A DNA stretch of 64,000 bases from a bacterium (GCA_905221205.1 CAJNCG010000001.1:558001-622000); one strand, 5' to 3'; numbered from the stretch's first letter, positions 37,401 to 46,575 are shown. The notes: generated by a model not told the origin, from the letters alone. Program-made: numbers and translations.

Positions 37401-38711
37401 TTATTTACGTTTTCTTGCGATGAGATGGATTGGCGTTCCCTCAAAAACAAAGGCCTTGCGGATTTGATTTTCCAAGAAACGCAAGTAAGAAAAGTGCATG
37501 AGCTCTTCTTCATTGACAAAGATGACAAAGGTTGGTGGTTTGGTTGCCACTTGGGTCGCATAGAAAATCTTGAGACGTTTTCCTTTGTCTGTCGGTGTTG
37601 GGTTGATGGCAATGGCATCCATAATCACATCGTTCAAGACAGCTGATGGAATACGTGTGTTTTGACTTTCACTGATTTGCTTAATCATCTCAGGCAGTTT
37701 GTGGAGACGTTGCTTGGTCAAAGCTGATACAAAGATAATCGGTGCGTAAGGCAGGTATTGGAACTGCTCACGGATATCTTCTTCCCAGTTTTTCATAGTG
37801 TGGTTGTCTTTTTCAAGCGTATCCCACTTATTGACAACGATAATCATCCCTTTACCAGCTTCATGGGCAAATCCTGCGATACGCTTGTCGTATTCACGGA
37901 TACCTTCTTCCGCATTGATAACCATCAAGACCACATCCGAGCGGTCAATCGCACGCATGGCACGCATGACAGAGTATTTCTCGGTATTTTCATAAACCTT
38001 ACCAGACTTACGCATACCAGCTGTATCAATCATGGTAAACTCTTGACCATCTGTATCTGTAAAGTGGGTATCAATGGCGTCACGCGTTGTTCCAGCAACT
38101 GGACTGGCAATGACACGGTCTTCTCCCAAGATAGCATTAATCAAGCTTGATTTTCCAACGTTTGGACGACCAATCAAGCTAAACTTAATGACATCTGGAT
38201 TTTCTTCTTCATATTCATTTGGAAGATTTTCTACGATGGCGTCTAGCACGTCCCCTGTACCGATACCATGGACAGATGAGATAGGTAGTGGTTCGCCCAA
38301 ACCGAGAGCATAGAAATCATAGATATCATTTCGCATCTCAGGGTTGTCCACCTTGTTAACTGCGAGGATAACTGGTTTATGGGTCTTATAAAGCTTACGG
38401 GCTACGTATTCGTCTGCATCGGTAATTCCTTCCTTACCAGACACGACAAAGACGATAACATCTGCTTCTTCCATAGCAATTTCTGCCTGGTGTTTAATTT
38501 GTTCCATGAAAGGAGCATCTACGTCATCGATTCCTCCTGTATCAATCATGCTAAACGAACGATTGAGCCACTCACCCGTCGCATAGATACGGTCACGTGT
38601 CACTCCTTCGACATCTTCTACAATGGAGATTCGCTCACCAGCGATCCGATTAAATAGGGTTGATTTCCCAACATTGGGACGTCCTACAATGGCAATAGTT
38701 GGTAGGGCCAT
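37401..38711 (-). CDS. der: ribosome biogenesis GTPase Der
   Basis: 436-residue double GTPase needed for 50S subunit assembly. Two G domains each begin with GRPNVGKS (near residues 8 and 182), with NKVD and NKWD specificity motifs, and a C-terminal KH-like domain ends IHLIARKRK. Last gene of the operon, 13 bases after the nitroreductase gene. Confidence 0.97.
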
Positions 38712-38724
38712 AATTTCTCACTTT

Positions 38725-39438
38725 CTACAATAACTTTTTCTGTTCAAGATTTTTTCTAGTTGAGCTTGGTTCAGCTTGACCAAACTGTTCTGCTAGGCGT
38801 TGACTCCAGCTTGTGGTCGCACGCGCGCCAGCATAGTCAGCCTGTACACGGTCGTAAGCCTCAATCACATCAACTGTCTGTTCCTGATATTCTTCCTCAA
38901 ATACCACCTGATTCAATGGCAAGCGAGGTTTGACTTCATGTTCTTCATTTGGAAGACCTAGTGCCATCCCAAAAACTGGATAAGTGTAGTCAGGCAGGTT
39001 AAAAAGCTCTGCTACTTCTTCTGACTTGTACCGCACCAATCCAATAATGACACCACCATAGCCCAAGCTTTCAGCTGCCAGCAGGGCATTTTGACCAGCA
39101 AGAGCTGCATCGACCGAACTAATCAAGAGACCTTCCACACCTTGAGGTTGGAAGGTGTCGGTATGAAGCCGAGCTCCCTTTTCTGCTCGGTTCAAATCCC
39201 CGACAAAGAGAAGGAAAACAGCAGACTGGCGAATGGCTTCTTGAGGCACCAATTCGTACAAGGCATCTTTCTTTTCTTGATTTCGTACCACAATCACAGA
39301 GTAGGATTGGAAATTCTTCCAAGACGAGGCCATCTGGGCTGCTGTCAGGATTTCAGTCAAGTCTTCCTGAGGGAGGGCTTGCTCCTTAAATCTTCGAACA
39401 GACTTATGAGCTTTCATCAGTTTAATCGTTTCTGTCAT
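38725..39438 (-). CDS. NADPH-dependent nitroreductase/oxidoreductase (NfsA-like)
   Basis: 237-residue flavin oxidoreductase of the nitroreductase fold: N-terminal MKAHKSVRRFKEQALP with the FMN-binding arginines, AAQMASSWKNFQSYSVIVV, then GYGGVIIGLVRYKSEEVAELFNLP. The length and last 60 residues fit the NfsA/FRP type, which uses NADPH. Start overlaps the dnaI stop by 4 bases (ATGA), so translation is coupled. Physiological substrate unknown. Confidence 0.88.
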   Translation of the reverse strand: MTETIKLMKAHKSVRRFKEQALPQEDLTEILTAAQMASSWKNFQSYSVIVVRNQEKKDALYELVPQEAIRQSAVFLLFVGDLNRAEKGARLHTDTFQPQGVEGLLISSVDAALAGQNALLAAESLGYGGVIIGLVRYKSEEVAELFNLPDYTYPVFGMALGLPNEEHEVKPRLPLNQVVFEEEYQEQTVDVIEAYDRVQADYAGARATTSWSQRLAEQFGQAEPSSTRKNLEQKKLL

Positions 39439-40331
39439 CGACGGTTTACTCCTTCTAAACGAGTCTCCTCAGCCAAATAACGGATGCGTTCCATGACGCG
39501 TCTGGCTTCCCAGGTTTCGTCATTTCCATGTTTCCCTTTAGCGAAATGCAATTCCAATTCTTCAAAGTTGAAGTTGGATGTGAAAAAGGTCGGTAAATTT
39601 TCCTGCATTCGATATTGGAGAATGACTTGCAGGATTTCATCCCGCACCCAAGCTGTTGATTGCTCGGCACCAATATCATCTAAAATCAGGACTTCAGACA
39701 GTTTAATCTCATCCACCAAGGTCTTGACATTGCCATCACTGATGGCATTTTTTGCATCAATGACAAAGCTAGGATAGTGGAGAAGAGTGGATGAAACACC
39801 ACGTTTTTCTGATAAATCATGAGCCAAGGCAGCTACCATGAAACTTTTACCCACACCAAAGTCTCCATATAAATAAAGACCTTTTCGAATAGCTGGATAT
39901 TGTTCCACGAAGGCTAATAGCTTTTCAAAAACTGGCAAGCGCCCTAAATCATCCATGTCAACTTGAGCCAAACTAGCTTTCTTGAGACTGGCTGGCAGAT
40001 TAATTAACTTGAGACGATTCTTAATAGCCGCTTCTTTTTCCGCTGCGATTAGTTCAGGAGTTTCTTCGTAAGAAACGTCCGCATAACCATGATTCATAAC
40101 CAAAATAGGCTTGTAACCTTTGGCAATATAATCCGTATCCCCACGGAGAAACTTGTCGCGCTCGGTGATGTACTGATTAAACTTGGAGATACTGCGATTT
40201 AATTCCTCAGGGCTGAGGGATTCTTGCTGGATAAAGGCCGCAACATCAGGGTCCTTCATGATTTTCTGGACTAAATCTTGATAGTGAAAACGGCTAGGTT
40301 GACGTTTGAGTACGTCTCCGACACTTTCCAT
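39435..40331 (-). CDS. dnaI: primosomal protein DnaI (helicase loader)
   Basis: 298-residue AAA+ loader of the replicative helicase. The N-terminal domain (about 1-120) binds helicase; the ATPase core has Walker A GDFGVGKSFMVAALAH and Walker B LILDDIGAE. Its start directly abuts the end of dnaB, so the two loaders are made together. Confidence 0.95.
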   Translation of the reverse strand: MESVGDVLKRQPSRFHYQDLVQKIMKDPDVAAFIQQESLSPEELNRSISKFNQYITERDKFLRGDTDYIAKGYKPILVMNHGYADVSYEETPELIAAEKEAAIKNRLKLINLPASLKKASLAQVDMDDLGRLPVFEKLLAFVEQYPAIRKGLYLYGDFGVGKSFMVAALAHDLSEKRGVSSTLLHYPSFVIDAKNAISDGNVKTLVDEIKLSEVLILDDIGAEQSTAWVRDEILQVILQYRMQENLPTFFTSNFNFEELELHFAKGKHGNDETWEARRVMERIRYLAEETRLEGVNRR

Positions 40332-41501
40332 CTAATCTCCTCCTTTTTCTAATCGAGCTAATAGTTCTTGTTTCTTACGTTCTAGTTCCAGACGAGTTTC
40401 CTCGCTGGTTTCATTTTTATAATCTGGATTGCTCCACTTGGGTACATTGGACTTGGCAGGACCGGGTTTACTAGTCTTCTGAGCCTGACTCTTTTGCCCA
40501 CGTTCACGGATGCGCAAGACTGCCTCTTCTGCTGAATGAATCTTTTGATAGGCATAGTCATTAGCCACTTTCATGGCATATTTCTCATTGATATTTGCTG
40601 AATCCACCTTATTAAAGGTCAACAAGAGAATGATATTGATGACTTCGTCCAGCAAGCCCAAGCCAGCCATCTGTTGCAAAAGTTCTCTCTCTGTTTGGGT
40701 AATGGTTCCCTTGCGTGTCTGCTTGATTTCTGCCAAGAACTGCAGGGCAGTTTTACTTTTTGCTTCCTTGATAATGGTTGCTTCCTTAGGACTAAAGTCA
40801 GAGGAAACAGGCTTTTGAGCAATTTTTTCCCGCATGCGTTTGGTTGAAATGACCTGGGAAACAGCTGTTGACTTGGCCAACTGATAGGTCTCAAACCAGG
40901 TCCACTTCTTCTCCTCGGCAATGGCAAACAAGTTCAAAACATCTGACTGCTCATCCGCAAAACGAAGCCCATCTCGAGCCATGAGCTGACGAAAATGGTC
41001 CAAGTCAAAATCGTTGGCCACTTTCTTCTTGAGACCAAGGTCTTCTTGACTTCCCAGCTCTGCCAAGTCTGGAAAGACTTGATTGAGTGAGACAGGTATT
41101 TCTTCTCCCTCAGCACTCTCAACTTTCAAATCCTCCACAGCTGCATCGCCAATCTTTTTCTCCAAAAGTCTGCGATAAACAGGATGTTCCAAGAAGTCCT
41201 GACTCGAAAGGGGAGTATGGAGGGCTAGCTGATAAACATCCCCTTTTTGATAGAGGGTCAAGAGATTAAAAGCAGATAGGATTTTCAAGGATTTTATCAG
41301 TCTATCCATCCCAAAGTTGAGATGATTGAGAATGCTTGAAAAGAGGTATTCCTTTCTACCATTATCCCAAAAACTAATCGTATAAAGATAAAGGCTCAGC
41401 GCCTCCTGACCGATAATCGGGAGGTAGCACTGTACCAGAGATGAGGTATCTTGCGACACCCGATTATTCTTTAGATAAGAAAAACGGTCAATTGGCTTCA
41501 T
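40332..41501 (-). CDS. dnaB: replication initiation and membrane attachment protein DnaB
   Basis: 389-residue Gram-positive DnaB (helicase co-loader, not the E. coli helicase). Winged-helix N-terminal part and a C-terminal DnaB/DnaD domain with LTFNKVDSANINEKYAMKVANDY. The C-terminal tail is low complexity and charged. It sits between nrdR and dnaI with no spacing, the standard order in streptococci. Confidence 0.94.
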   Translation of the reverse strand: MKPIDRFSYLKNNRVSQDTSSLVQCYLPIIGQEALSLYLYTISFWDNGRKEYLFSSILNHLNFGMDRLIKSLKILSAFNLLTLYQKGDVYQLALHTPLSSQDFLEHPVYRRLLEKKIGDAAVEDLKVESAEGEEIPVSLNQVFPDLAELGSQEDLGLKKKVANDFDLDHFRQLMARDGLRFADEQSDVLNLFAIAEEKKWTWFETYQLAKSTAVSQVISTKRMREKIAQKPVSSDFSPKEATIIKEAKSKTALQFLAEIKQTRKGTITQTERELLQQMAGLGLLDEVINIILLLTFNKVDSANINEKYAMKVANDYAYQKIHSAEEAVLRIRERGQKSQAQKTSKPGPAKSNVPKWSNPDYKNETSEETRLELERKKQELLARLEKGGD

Positions 41502-41975
41502 TTATCTTTCCTTTTTCTTTTTAGAGGACTGAGTAATTTGTTGGAGCAAACTCTCTAACTCACTCACATCCTTAAAGCTACGATAGACACTGGCAAAACG
41601 TACATAGGTAATCTCGTCCAATTCAGCCAACTCCTCCATGACGAGTGAACCAATGTCCTCACTTTGAATTTCGTTTTCATTTCGACCACGGAGTTTCTGT
41701 TCGATACGATTAACTACCATGTTGATTTCATCACTTGACACAGGACGTTTCTGGGCTGAGCGGATAATTCCATTAAAGATTTTATCTCTGGAGAATTGTT
41801 CCCGCGTGCCATCTTTTTTAACAACAACTAAGGTTCTTTCTTCTACCCGTTCGTAGGTTGTAAAACGGTGTTGGCATTCGTCGCACTCACGTCTTCTACG
41901 AATAGTGTTCCCTTCTTCTGCTTGGCGACTATCGATAACACTTGACTTGGTAGCCCCACATTTTGGACAACGCAT
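41502..41975 (-). CDS. nrdR: transcriptional repressor NrdR
   Basis: 157-residue repressor of ribonucleotide reductase genes. ATG at 41975 ([10 protein letters not shown]) follows AAGGAGG; the 20 extra upstream codons in the open frame are rejected. Zinc ribbon cysteines at 3, 6, 31 and 34; ATP-cone domain [20 protein letters not shown] follows. Heads the operon. Confidence 0.96.
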
Positions 41976-42002
41976 CCTTTCCCTCCTTATCGTTTTCTTT
42001 TC

Positions 42003-42011
42003 ATTATACCA
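42003..42011 (-). promoter_or_regulatory. extended -10 promoter of nrdR operon
   Basis: Minus strand TGGTATAAT about 30 bases upstream of the nrdR start; a TTGGGA -35 lies 16 bases further upstream. Confidence 0.5.
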
Positions 42012-42048
42012 TTTTTTAAGCGATTCCCAAAACAATTCTTCTTTTTGC

Positions 42049-42077
42049 TTGACAAGTTTTTTGTTTTGTTGTATTAT
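42049..42077 (+). promoter_or_regulatory. promoter of the GntR-ABC operon
   Basis: TTGACA (42049-42054), 17-base spacer, TATTAT (42072-42077), 38 bases upstream of the GntR start. Confidence 0.65.
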
Positions 42078-42114
42078 TTAATTAAGACAAAGAGATAACA
42101 GAAAGGAGAACAAG

Positions 42115-42480
42115 ATGTCCTGGACATTTGACAATAAAAAACCCATTTATTTACAGATTATGGAGAAAATCAAGCTTCAGATTGTTTCCCATACACTGGA
42201 ACCCAATCAACAACTTCCAACCGTGAGGGAGCTGGCGAGCGAGGCGGGTGTCAATCCAAACACCATCCAAAGAGCCTTGTCAGACCTCGAACGAGAAGGA
42301 TTTGTCTACAGTAAGCGAACAACTGGACGATTTGTGACTGAGGATAAGGAGTTAATCGCCCAATCACGCAAACAATTATCGGAAGAAGAATTGGAACACT
42401 TCGTTTCCTCCATGACCCATTTTGGTTATGAAAAAGAAGAACTACCAGGCGTAGTCGGCGATTATATTAAAGGAGTTTAA
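42115..42480 (+). CDS. GntR-family (YtrA-type) transcriptional regulator
   Basis: 121 residues: a winged helix-turn-helix (YLQIMEKIKLQIVSHTLEPN ... ELASEAGVNPNTIQRALSDLEREGF) with only a short helical tail, the YtrA subfamily that controls adjacent ABC transporters. First gene of a three-gene operon, 4 bases before the ATPase gene, so probably autoregulatory. AAAGGAG precedes the ATG. Confidence 0.9.
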   Translation: MSWTFDNKKPIYLQIMEKIKLQIVSHTLEPNQQLPTVRELASEAGVNPNTIQRALSDLEREGFVYSKRTTGRFVTEDKELIAQSRKQLSEEELEHFVSSMTHFGYEKEELPGVVGDYIKGV

Positions 42481-42484
42481 GCCT

Positions 42485-43180
42485 ATGTCATTACTAGCAT
42501 TTGAAAATGTATCCAAATCTTATGGAGCAACCCCAGCCCTTGAAAATGTTTCTCTTGACATCCCAGCTGGAAAAATTGTCGGTCTCCTTGGCCCAAACGG
42601 CTCAGGAAAAACAACCCTGATTAAACTAATCAACGGCCTCTTACAACCAGATCAAGGACGCGTCCTCATCAACGACATGGACCCAAGCCCAGCAACCAAG
42701 GCTATCGTAGCTTATTTGCCAGATACGACCTATCTCAATGAGCAAATGAAGGTTAAAGAAGCCCTAACCTACTTCAAAACCTTCTATAAAGATTTCAATC
42801 TTGAACGCGCCCATCATCTACTTGCAGACCTTGGCATTGATGAAAATAGTCGTCTCAAGAAATTATCAAAAGGGAACAAGGAAAAGGTCCAACTGATTTT
42901 GGTTATGAGCCGTGATGCTCGTCTCTACGTTCTGGACGAACCTATTGGTGGAGTGGATCCAGCAGCCCGTGAGTATATCCTCAATACCATTATCAATAAC
43001 TACTCACCAACTTCTACCGTTTTGATTTCTACCCACTTGATTTCTGATATCGAGCCAATATTGGATGAAATTGTCTTCCTAAAAGACGGAAAAGTCGTCC
43101 GTCAAGGAAATGTAGATGACATTCGCTATGAGTCAGGTGAATCCATTGACCAGCTCTTCCGTCAGGAATTTAAGGCCTAA
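42485..43180 (+). CDS. ABC transporter ATP-binding protein
   Basis: 231 residues: Walker A GLLGPNGSGKTTLIKL, signature LSKGNKEKVQL (glycine in the usual place, Gln absent), Walker B LYVLDEPIGGVD, His-loop STHLIS. Pairs with the permease downstream; substrates of YtrA-controlled exporters are often wall-active compounds, but nothing here proves it. Confidence 0.92.
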   Translation: MSLLAFENVSKSYGATPALENVSLDIPAGKIVGLLGPNGSGKTTLIKLINGLLQPDQGRVLINDMDPSPATKAIVAYLPDTTYLNEQMKVKEALTYFKTFYKDFNLERAHHLLADLGIDENSRLKKLSKGNKEKVQLILVMSRDARLYVLDEPIGGVDPAAREYILNTIINNYSPTSTVLISTHLISDIEPILDEIVFLKDGKVVRQGNVDDIRYESGESIDQLFRQEFKA

Positions 43181-43195
43181 GCAAAGGAGATTATT

Positions 43196-43963
43196 ATGTT
43201 TTGGAATTTAGTTCGCTACGAATTTAAAAATGTTAACAAGTGGTATTTAGCCCTCTACGTTGCCGTGCTAGCCCTTTCTGCCATTATCGGAATACAGACA
43301 CAGACCTATAACAATCTACCTGCCAAAGAAAGTCAACTTACTATGCTACTTTTTCTAGCTACTGTCTTTAGTGGCTTGATGATTACACTGGGGATTTCAA
43401 CTATTTTCTTAATTATTAAACGCTTCAAAGGTAGTGTCTATGACCGACAAGGTTATCTGACTTTGACATTGCCAGTTTCTGAACATTATATCATCTCAGC
43501 CAAACTAGTCGGTGCCTTTATCTGGTCTATTGTCAGCACTACTGTACTAGCAATCAGTGCTTTCATTGTTCTGACCCTTACGGCTCCAGATTGGTTTGCA
43601 AGTTCTGACGTGATTCCATTTATAGAAACACATCTTCCTCAACTCTCTCTTATGGGGGTATCCTTCCTACTAAATACTATTTCTGGAATCCTCTGCATCT
43701 ACTTGGCTATTTCCATTGGACAGCTTTTCAATGAATACCGTACCGCACTGTCAATTGTAGCCTACATTGGTATCCAAATCGTCGTTGGCTTTATTGAACT
43801 CTTCTATCGTTCTAACCCTGGTTTCTACTTCCCATCAACCACAGGAGGAGCTGATCAGTTCCAGATGGGCATTATCATGACTATTCTGGAAGAAGTTATT
43901 CTTATAGCCATCTACTATCTAGGAACTTATCACATCTTGAAAAACAAGGTTAATTTGCAATAA
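43196..43963 (+). CDS. ABC transporter permease, six-helix exporter type
   Basis: 255 residues with about six membrane helices (about 17-35, 48-70, 98-125, 148-172, 182-198, 226-245). No extracellular loop of note. Partner of the ATPase encoded 15 bases upstream. Function unknown. Confidence 0.85.
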   Translation: MFWNLVRYEFKNVNKWYLALYVAVLALSAIIGIQTQTYNNLPAKESQLTMLLFLATVFSGLMITLGISTIFLIIKRFKGSVYDRQGYLTLTLPVSEHYIISAKLVGAFIWSIVSTTVLAISAFIVLTLTAPDWFASSDVIPFIETHLPQLSLMGVSFLLNTISGILCIYLAISIGQLFNEYRTALSIVAYIGIQIVVGFIELFYRSNPGFYFPSTTGGADQFQMGIIMTILEEVILIAIYYLGTYHILKNKVNLQ

Positions 43964-43969
43964 AAAATG

Positions 43970-43995
43970 CCCAGCTAAAAAGCTGGGTTTTGATT
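43970..43995. terminator. bidirectional terminator between ABC operon and lrgAB
   Basis: A 7-bp stem CCCAGCT/AGCTGGG with a 4-base loop has TTTTGATTT on the plus side and TTTTTT on the minus side, serving both convergent operons. Confidence 0.85.
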
Positions 43996-44690
43996 TAACT
44001 CAATATCAAACTGGCTACGATAGGGCTGACAAAGACATAGAGAATACCGGTGACACCGATAGCCAAGCCACCCATGGCTCCTGCTACAGAGCCGTATCGA
44101 AAAGCCGTTCCTGTTCCGACAGCATGGCCTGTTCCCCCAAGGGAAAGACCAACAGCTACTGGATCATCTATTTTCAACCACTTCAAAAGGGTTGGTCCGA
44201 TAACACTAGTCAAAATCCCAGTCGCCACTACGACAACCAAGGTCACAGTGGTCAAGCCTTGCAATTTTTCTGTGATTCCCACTGCCATGGCGGTTGTTAC
44301 TGACTTGGGAAAGAGAGAAATGGCTAGGAAAAAGTCCATGCCAAAGATTTTGGCCACAAGGGCCGTAAAAGAGGTATTGACCACTACCGCTAACAAACTA
44401 CCAAAGAGAATACTCCGAGCATGGTGCTTCATCAAATGAAAACTCTTATAAAGCGGAATCCCCAGAGCCACTGTCGATGGGACAATCAAATTATTCAGAT
44501 AAACCCCACCTTGGTAGTAATCTTGGTAAGAAATCCCCGTCACCTTTAGAAAGATAATAATGAAAACAGCTGACAAAAGCAAGGGTGTTGTCAATGGATG
44601 TGGGAAGCGTCTGTAAATCAGCATTCCCACTAGATAAGCTAGGATAGACAGGGCAAGCCCAAACAGGGGATTGGAAACAAATTCACTCAT
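43995..44690 (-). CDS. lrgB: LrgB-family membrane protein
   Basis: 231 residues with about seven membrane helices. SLFPKSVTTAMAVGITEKLQG and GTGHAVGTGTAFRYG are LrgB signatures. LrgAB are holin-like proteins tied to control of murein hydrolases and, more recently, pyruvate transport. Start overlaps lrgA by 4 bases. Confidence 0.92.
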   Translation of the reverse strand: MSEFVSNPLFGLALSILAYLVGMLIYRRFPHPLTTPLLLSAVFIIIFLKVTGISYQDYYQGGVYLNNLIVPSTVALGIPLYKSFHLMKHHARSILFGSLLAVVVNTSFTALVAKIFGMDFFLAISLFPKSVTTAMAVGITEKLQGLTTVTLVVVVATGILTSVIGPTLLKWLKIDDPVAVGLSLGGTGHAVGTGTAFRYGSVAGAMGGLAIGVTGILYVFVSPIVASLILS

Positions 44691-45061
44691 TTGGCATCTC
44701 CTTTCTCATAATCTCCCTCAAATCGTCGTTTGATAAACTGAACCACCAAAGCAATAAGTATAATATTGATAACAGCTGCAAAAAAGACAATCAAAATAAT
44801 GGGCAAAAGATAGGGAGCAATCACATCAAACTTTTCCATGATTCCCACTGCTGGTGGCAAAAAGAGAATGGTCATATTGGCCAGCAAAAAATTCCCCACC
44901 ATGTTGACATGCCTGGTTCTCAGCCACTTGAATTGTAGGGCTAGAAAGAGAATAATCAAACCGATAATACTGCCTGGGATGGGCAAATGAAAGAAACTGG
45001 AAATCCCCTCTCCGATTAGAGAAATCACAAAGAGAATCATTAATTGAACATATAATTTCAT
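44687..45061 (-). CDS. lrgA: LrgA/CidA-family holin-like protein
   Basis: 124 residues from the ATG at 45061 (MKLYVQLMILF), which has GGAG 8 bases upstream; an ATG ten codons earlier (45091) has no good ribosome-binding site. Four helices; FHLPIPGSIIGLIILFLAL is the family motif. A possible promoter (TTGAAA, 16 bases, TAAACT) lies at about 45100-45130. Confidence 0.88.
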   Translation of the reverse strand: MKLYVQLMILFVISLIGEGISSFFHLPIPGSIIGLIILFLALQFKWLRTRHVNMVGNFLLANMTILFLPPAVGIMEKFDVIAPYLLPIILIVFFAAVINIILIALVVQFIKRRFEGDYEKGDAK

Positions 45062-45227
45062 CCTAAACTCCACGAAATAGACTTCTTGCATACCAGTTTA
45101 CTCTTTTTTCAGAAAATTTCAAGGAAATACACAAGAGTTGATGAAAGTTTGAGAAGAAAGGGGATACAGGCAATTACAGACTAGTAAAAACAGGCGTGAT
45201 ATAGGATGAAAGATTTTAGCGTCCTTC

Positions 45228-45271
45228 TTGCCAGCTCTTTTGAAAAGTAGTATAATTATTGCATGCGCAAT
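45228..45271 (+). promoter_or_regulatory. MarR gene promoter with ATTGC-N4-GCAAT operator
   Basis: TTGCCA (45228-45233), 17-base spacer, TATAAT (45251-45256). The inverted repeat ATTGC-ATGC-GCAAT (45258-45271) sits immediately after the -10, over the transcription start, a repressing position. A near-identical copy occurs at 45742. Confidence 0.65.
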
Positions 45272-45343
45272 CATCTTGTGATACAGAGATTGTCCGTTAA
45301 TGGACTTTCTTCTATTTATGACTCTAAAAAGAAAGGAGATACT

Positions 45344-45724
45344 ATGACCTATTTGGAAAAATGGTTTGATTTCAATCGACGTCAGAAAGAAATTGAAGGT
45401 CTCTTGGAAGAGACCATTGCCCAGCAGAGTGACCAAAGTCTCACCTTAAAAGAGTTTTACCTGCTCTACTATCTGGACTTGGCCCAAGAAAAATCTCTAC
45501 GACAGATTGACCTGCCAGATAAACTTCATCTGAGCCCGAGCGCTGTTTCTCGGATGGTGGCTCGCTTGGAAGCTAAAAATTGCGGTCTACTCAGTCGTAG
45601 GTGTTGCGATCAAGATAGACGCTCTAGTTTTATCTGCCTGACAGGTGATGGGCAAAAGACACTGGCCTCGCTACAAAAGGCTGTCGAAGAAAGCTTGGAA
45701 ACTGGTTTGGATTTCTTAATTTAA
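45344..45724 (+). CDS. MarR-family transcriptional regulator
   Basis: 126 residues from the ATG at 45344, chosen because AAAGGAG lies just upstream; the frame's earlier ATG (45263) falls inside the operator. Winged helix with recognition helix SPSAVSRMVARLEAK (64-78) and wing RRCCDQDRRSSF. Four cysteines (80, 87, 88, 98), three in or near the wing, raise the possibility of thiol sensing, which would suit the neighbouring thioredoxin gene. Likely represses itself. Confidence 0.88.
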   Translation: MTYLEKWFDFNRRQKEIEGLLEETIAQQSDQSLTLKEFYLLYYLDLAQEKSLRQIDLPDKLHLSPSAVSRMVARLEAKNCGLLSRRCCDQDRRSSFICLTGDGQKTLASLQKAVEESLETGLDFLI

Positions 45725-45741
45725 GATGATTTTAGAAAAAA

Positions 45742-45792
45742 GTTGCGTGCGCAATCATTTTTCTTGACATTCTCTTTTACAAAGAGTAAAAT
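45742..45792 (+). promoter_or_regulatory. DUF4649-trxA promoter with matching operator
   Basis: TTGCGTGCGCAATCAT begins at 45743 and differs at one base from the copy at 45259. It is followed by TTGACA (45764-45769), a 17-base spacer and TAAAAT (45787-45792). Here the operator lies just upstream of the -35 instead of downstream of the -10. Confidence 0.65.
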
Positions 45793-45822
45793 AAAGTCAT
45801 CATTAAACAAAGGAGTTTTAAA

Positions 45823-46044
45823 ATGATTGAAATTACTTATCTAGATGCCAGCAAGAACGAAAGAACTGTGACTTTCGAGTCTTATGAAGATTTTGATCGT
45901 TCACAACAAGCTTGCCTTATCGGCGTCGCAGACTACTACCCCGTCCAAAAATTAACTTACAACGGTCATGATTTGGACTATCATGGGACTTATGGAGATG
46001 TCTTCTTCTATCTCATGAAACAAGATTTAAGCCAATATAACTAA
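45823..46044 (+). CDS. DUF4649 family protein
   Basis: 73 residues, soluble, acidic, opening MIEITYLDASKNERTVTFES; a streptococcal small family without known function. Precedes trxA by 15 bases and shares its promoter. AAAGGAG precedes the ATG. Confidence 0.8.
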   Translation: MIEITYLDASKNERTVTFESYEDFDRSQQACLIGVADYYPVQKLTYNGHDLDYHGTYGDVFFYLMKQDLSQYN

Positions 46045-46059
46045 AAAAGGAGAAATACA

Positions 46060-46374
46060 ATGGCAAAAGCAATTACAGATGCAACATTCGAACAAGAAAC
46101 AAAAGACGGTTTGGTCTTGGTAGACTTCTGGGCAACTTGGTGTGGTCCATGTCGTATGCAAGGTCCAATCTTGGATAAATTGTCTGAAGAACTTTCAGAA
46201 GATGTTTTGAAAATCGTTAAAATGGACGTTGATGAAAATCCAAACACAGCTCGTGCTTTTGGAATCATGTCTATCCCAACTCTTCTCTTCAAAAAAGACG
46301 GCCAAGTGGTGAAACAAGTTGCTGGTGTGCACACAGCAGAACAAATCAAGGCCATCGTTGCTGAATTGAGCTAA
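46060..46374 (+). CDS. trxA: thioredoxin
   Basis: 104-residue disulfide reductase with active site WCGPC (Cys28, Cys31) and cis-proline segment SIPTLLF. Reduces ribonucleotide reductase, peroxidases and other targets with thioredoxin reductase. Co-transcribed with the DUF4649 gene and followed by a strong terminator. Confidence 0.96.
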   Translation: MAKAITDATFEQETKDGLVLVDFWATWCGPCRMQGPILDKLSEELSEDVLKIVKMDVDENPNTARAFGIMSIPTLLFKKDGQVVKQVAGVHTAEQIKAIVAELS

Positions 46375-46381
46375 TCAAACG

Positions 46382-46413
46382 AGAGACCAAGTACTTGCTT
46401 TGGTCTCTTTTTT
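46382..46413 (+). terminator. trxA terminator
   Basis: A 9-bp stem AGAGACCAA/TTGGTCTCT is followed by a T-run, 8 bases after the trxA stop. Confidence 0.9.
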
Positions 46414-46421
46414 CTTGCCCT

Positions 46422-46540
46422 TTGCCATTTTTCAAAAAATATGCTAGACTGTAGGTAGAATATTACGATGTTTGGGACATGCCATCGCTAAAAAAAACCT
46501 TGACTTGGTATTTTTTAGCTCCCTCATGGGAGCTTTTTGC
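46422..46540 (+). promoter_or_regulatory. queC operon promoter and structured leader (candidate riboswitch)
   Basis: TTGCCA (46422-46427), 17-base spacer, extended -10 TGCTAGACT (-10 at 46445-46450). The leader from about 46457 contains stem CGATG/CATCG (46466-46470, 46483-46487) followed by an A8 tract, then a 13-position hairpin formed by the A-rich strand (46487-46499) and a U-rich strand (46507-46519), then a terminator AGCTCCC/GGGAGCT (46517-46534) with T5. Hairpin and terminator share AGC and so compete. The short stem plus A-rich tail recalls preQ1-I topology, but the known consensus loop was not found. Confidence 0.6.
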
Positions 46541-46575
46541 GTGCTCTGAACATTTCCCATTTTGGAAGGAGTACT

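Noticed and set aside
45119..45436. 105-codon minus-strand frame
   Set aside because: It overlaps the MarR promoter, operator and gene start on the other strand, has no ribosome-binding site and resembles no protein.
46457..46540. Calling the queC leader a confirmed preQ1-I or preQ1-II riboswitch
   Set aside because: The conserved loop and sequence blocks of both classes are missing, so only a candidate regulatory leader is claimed.
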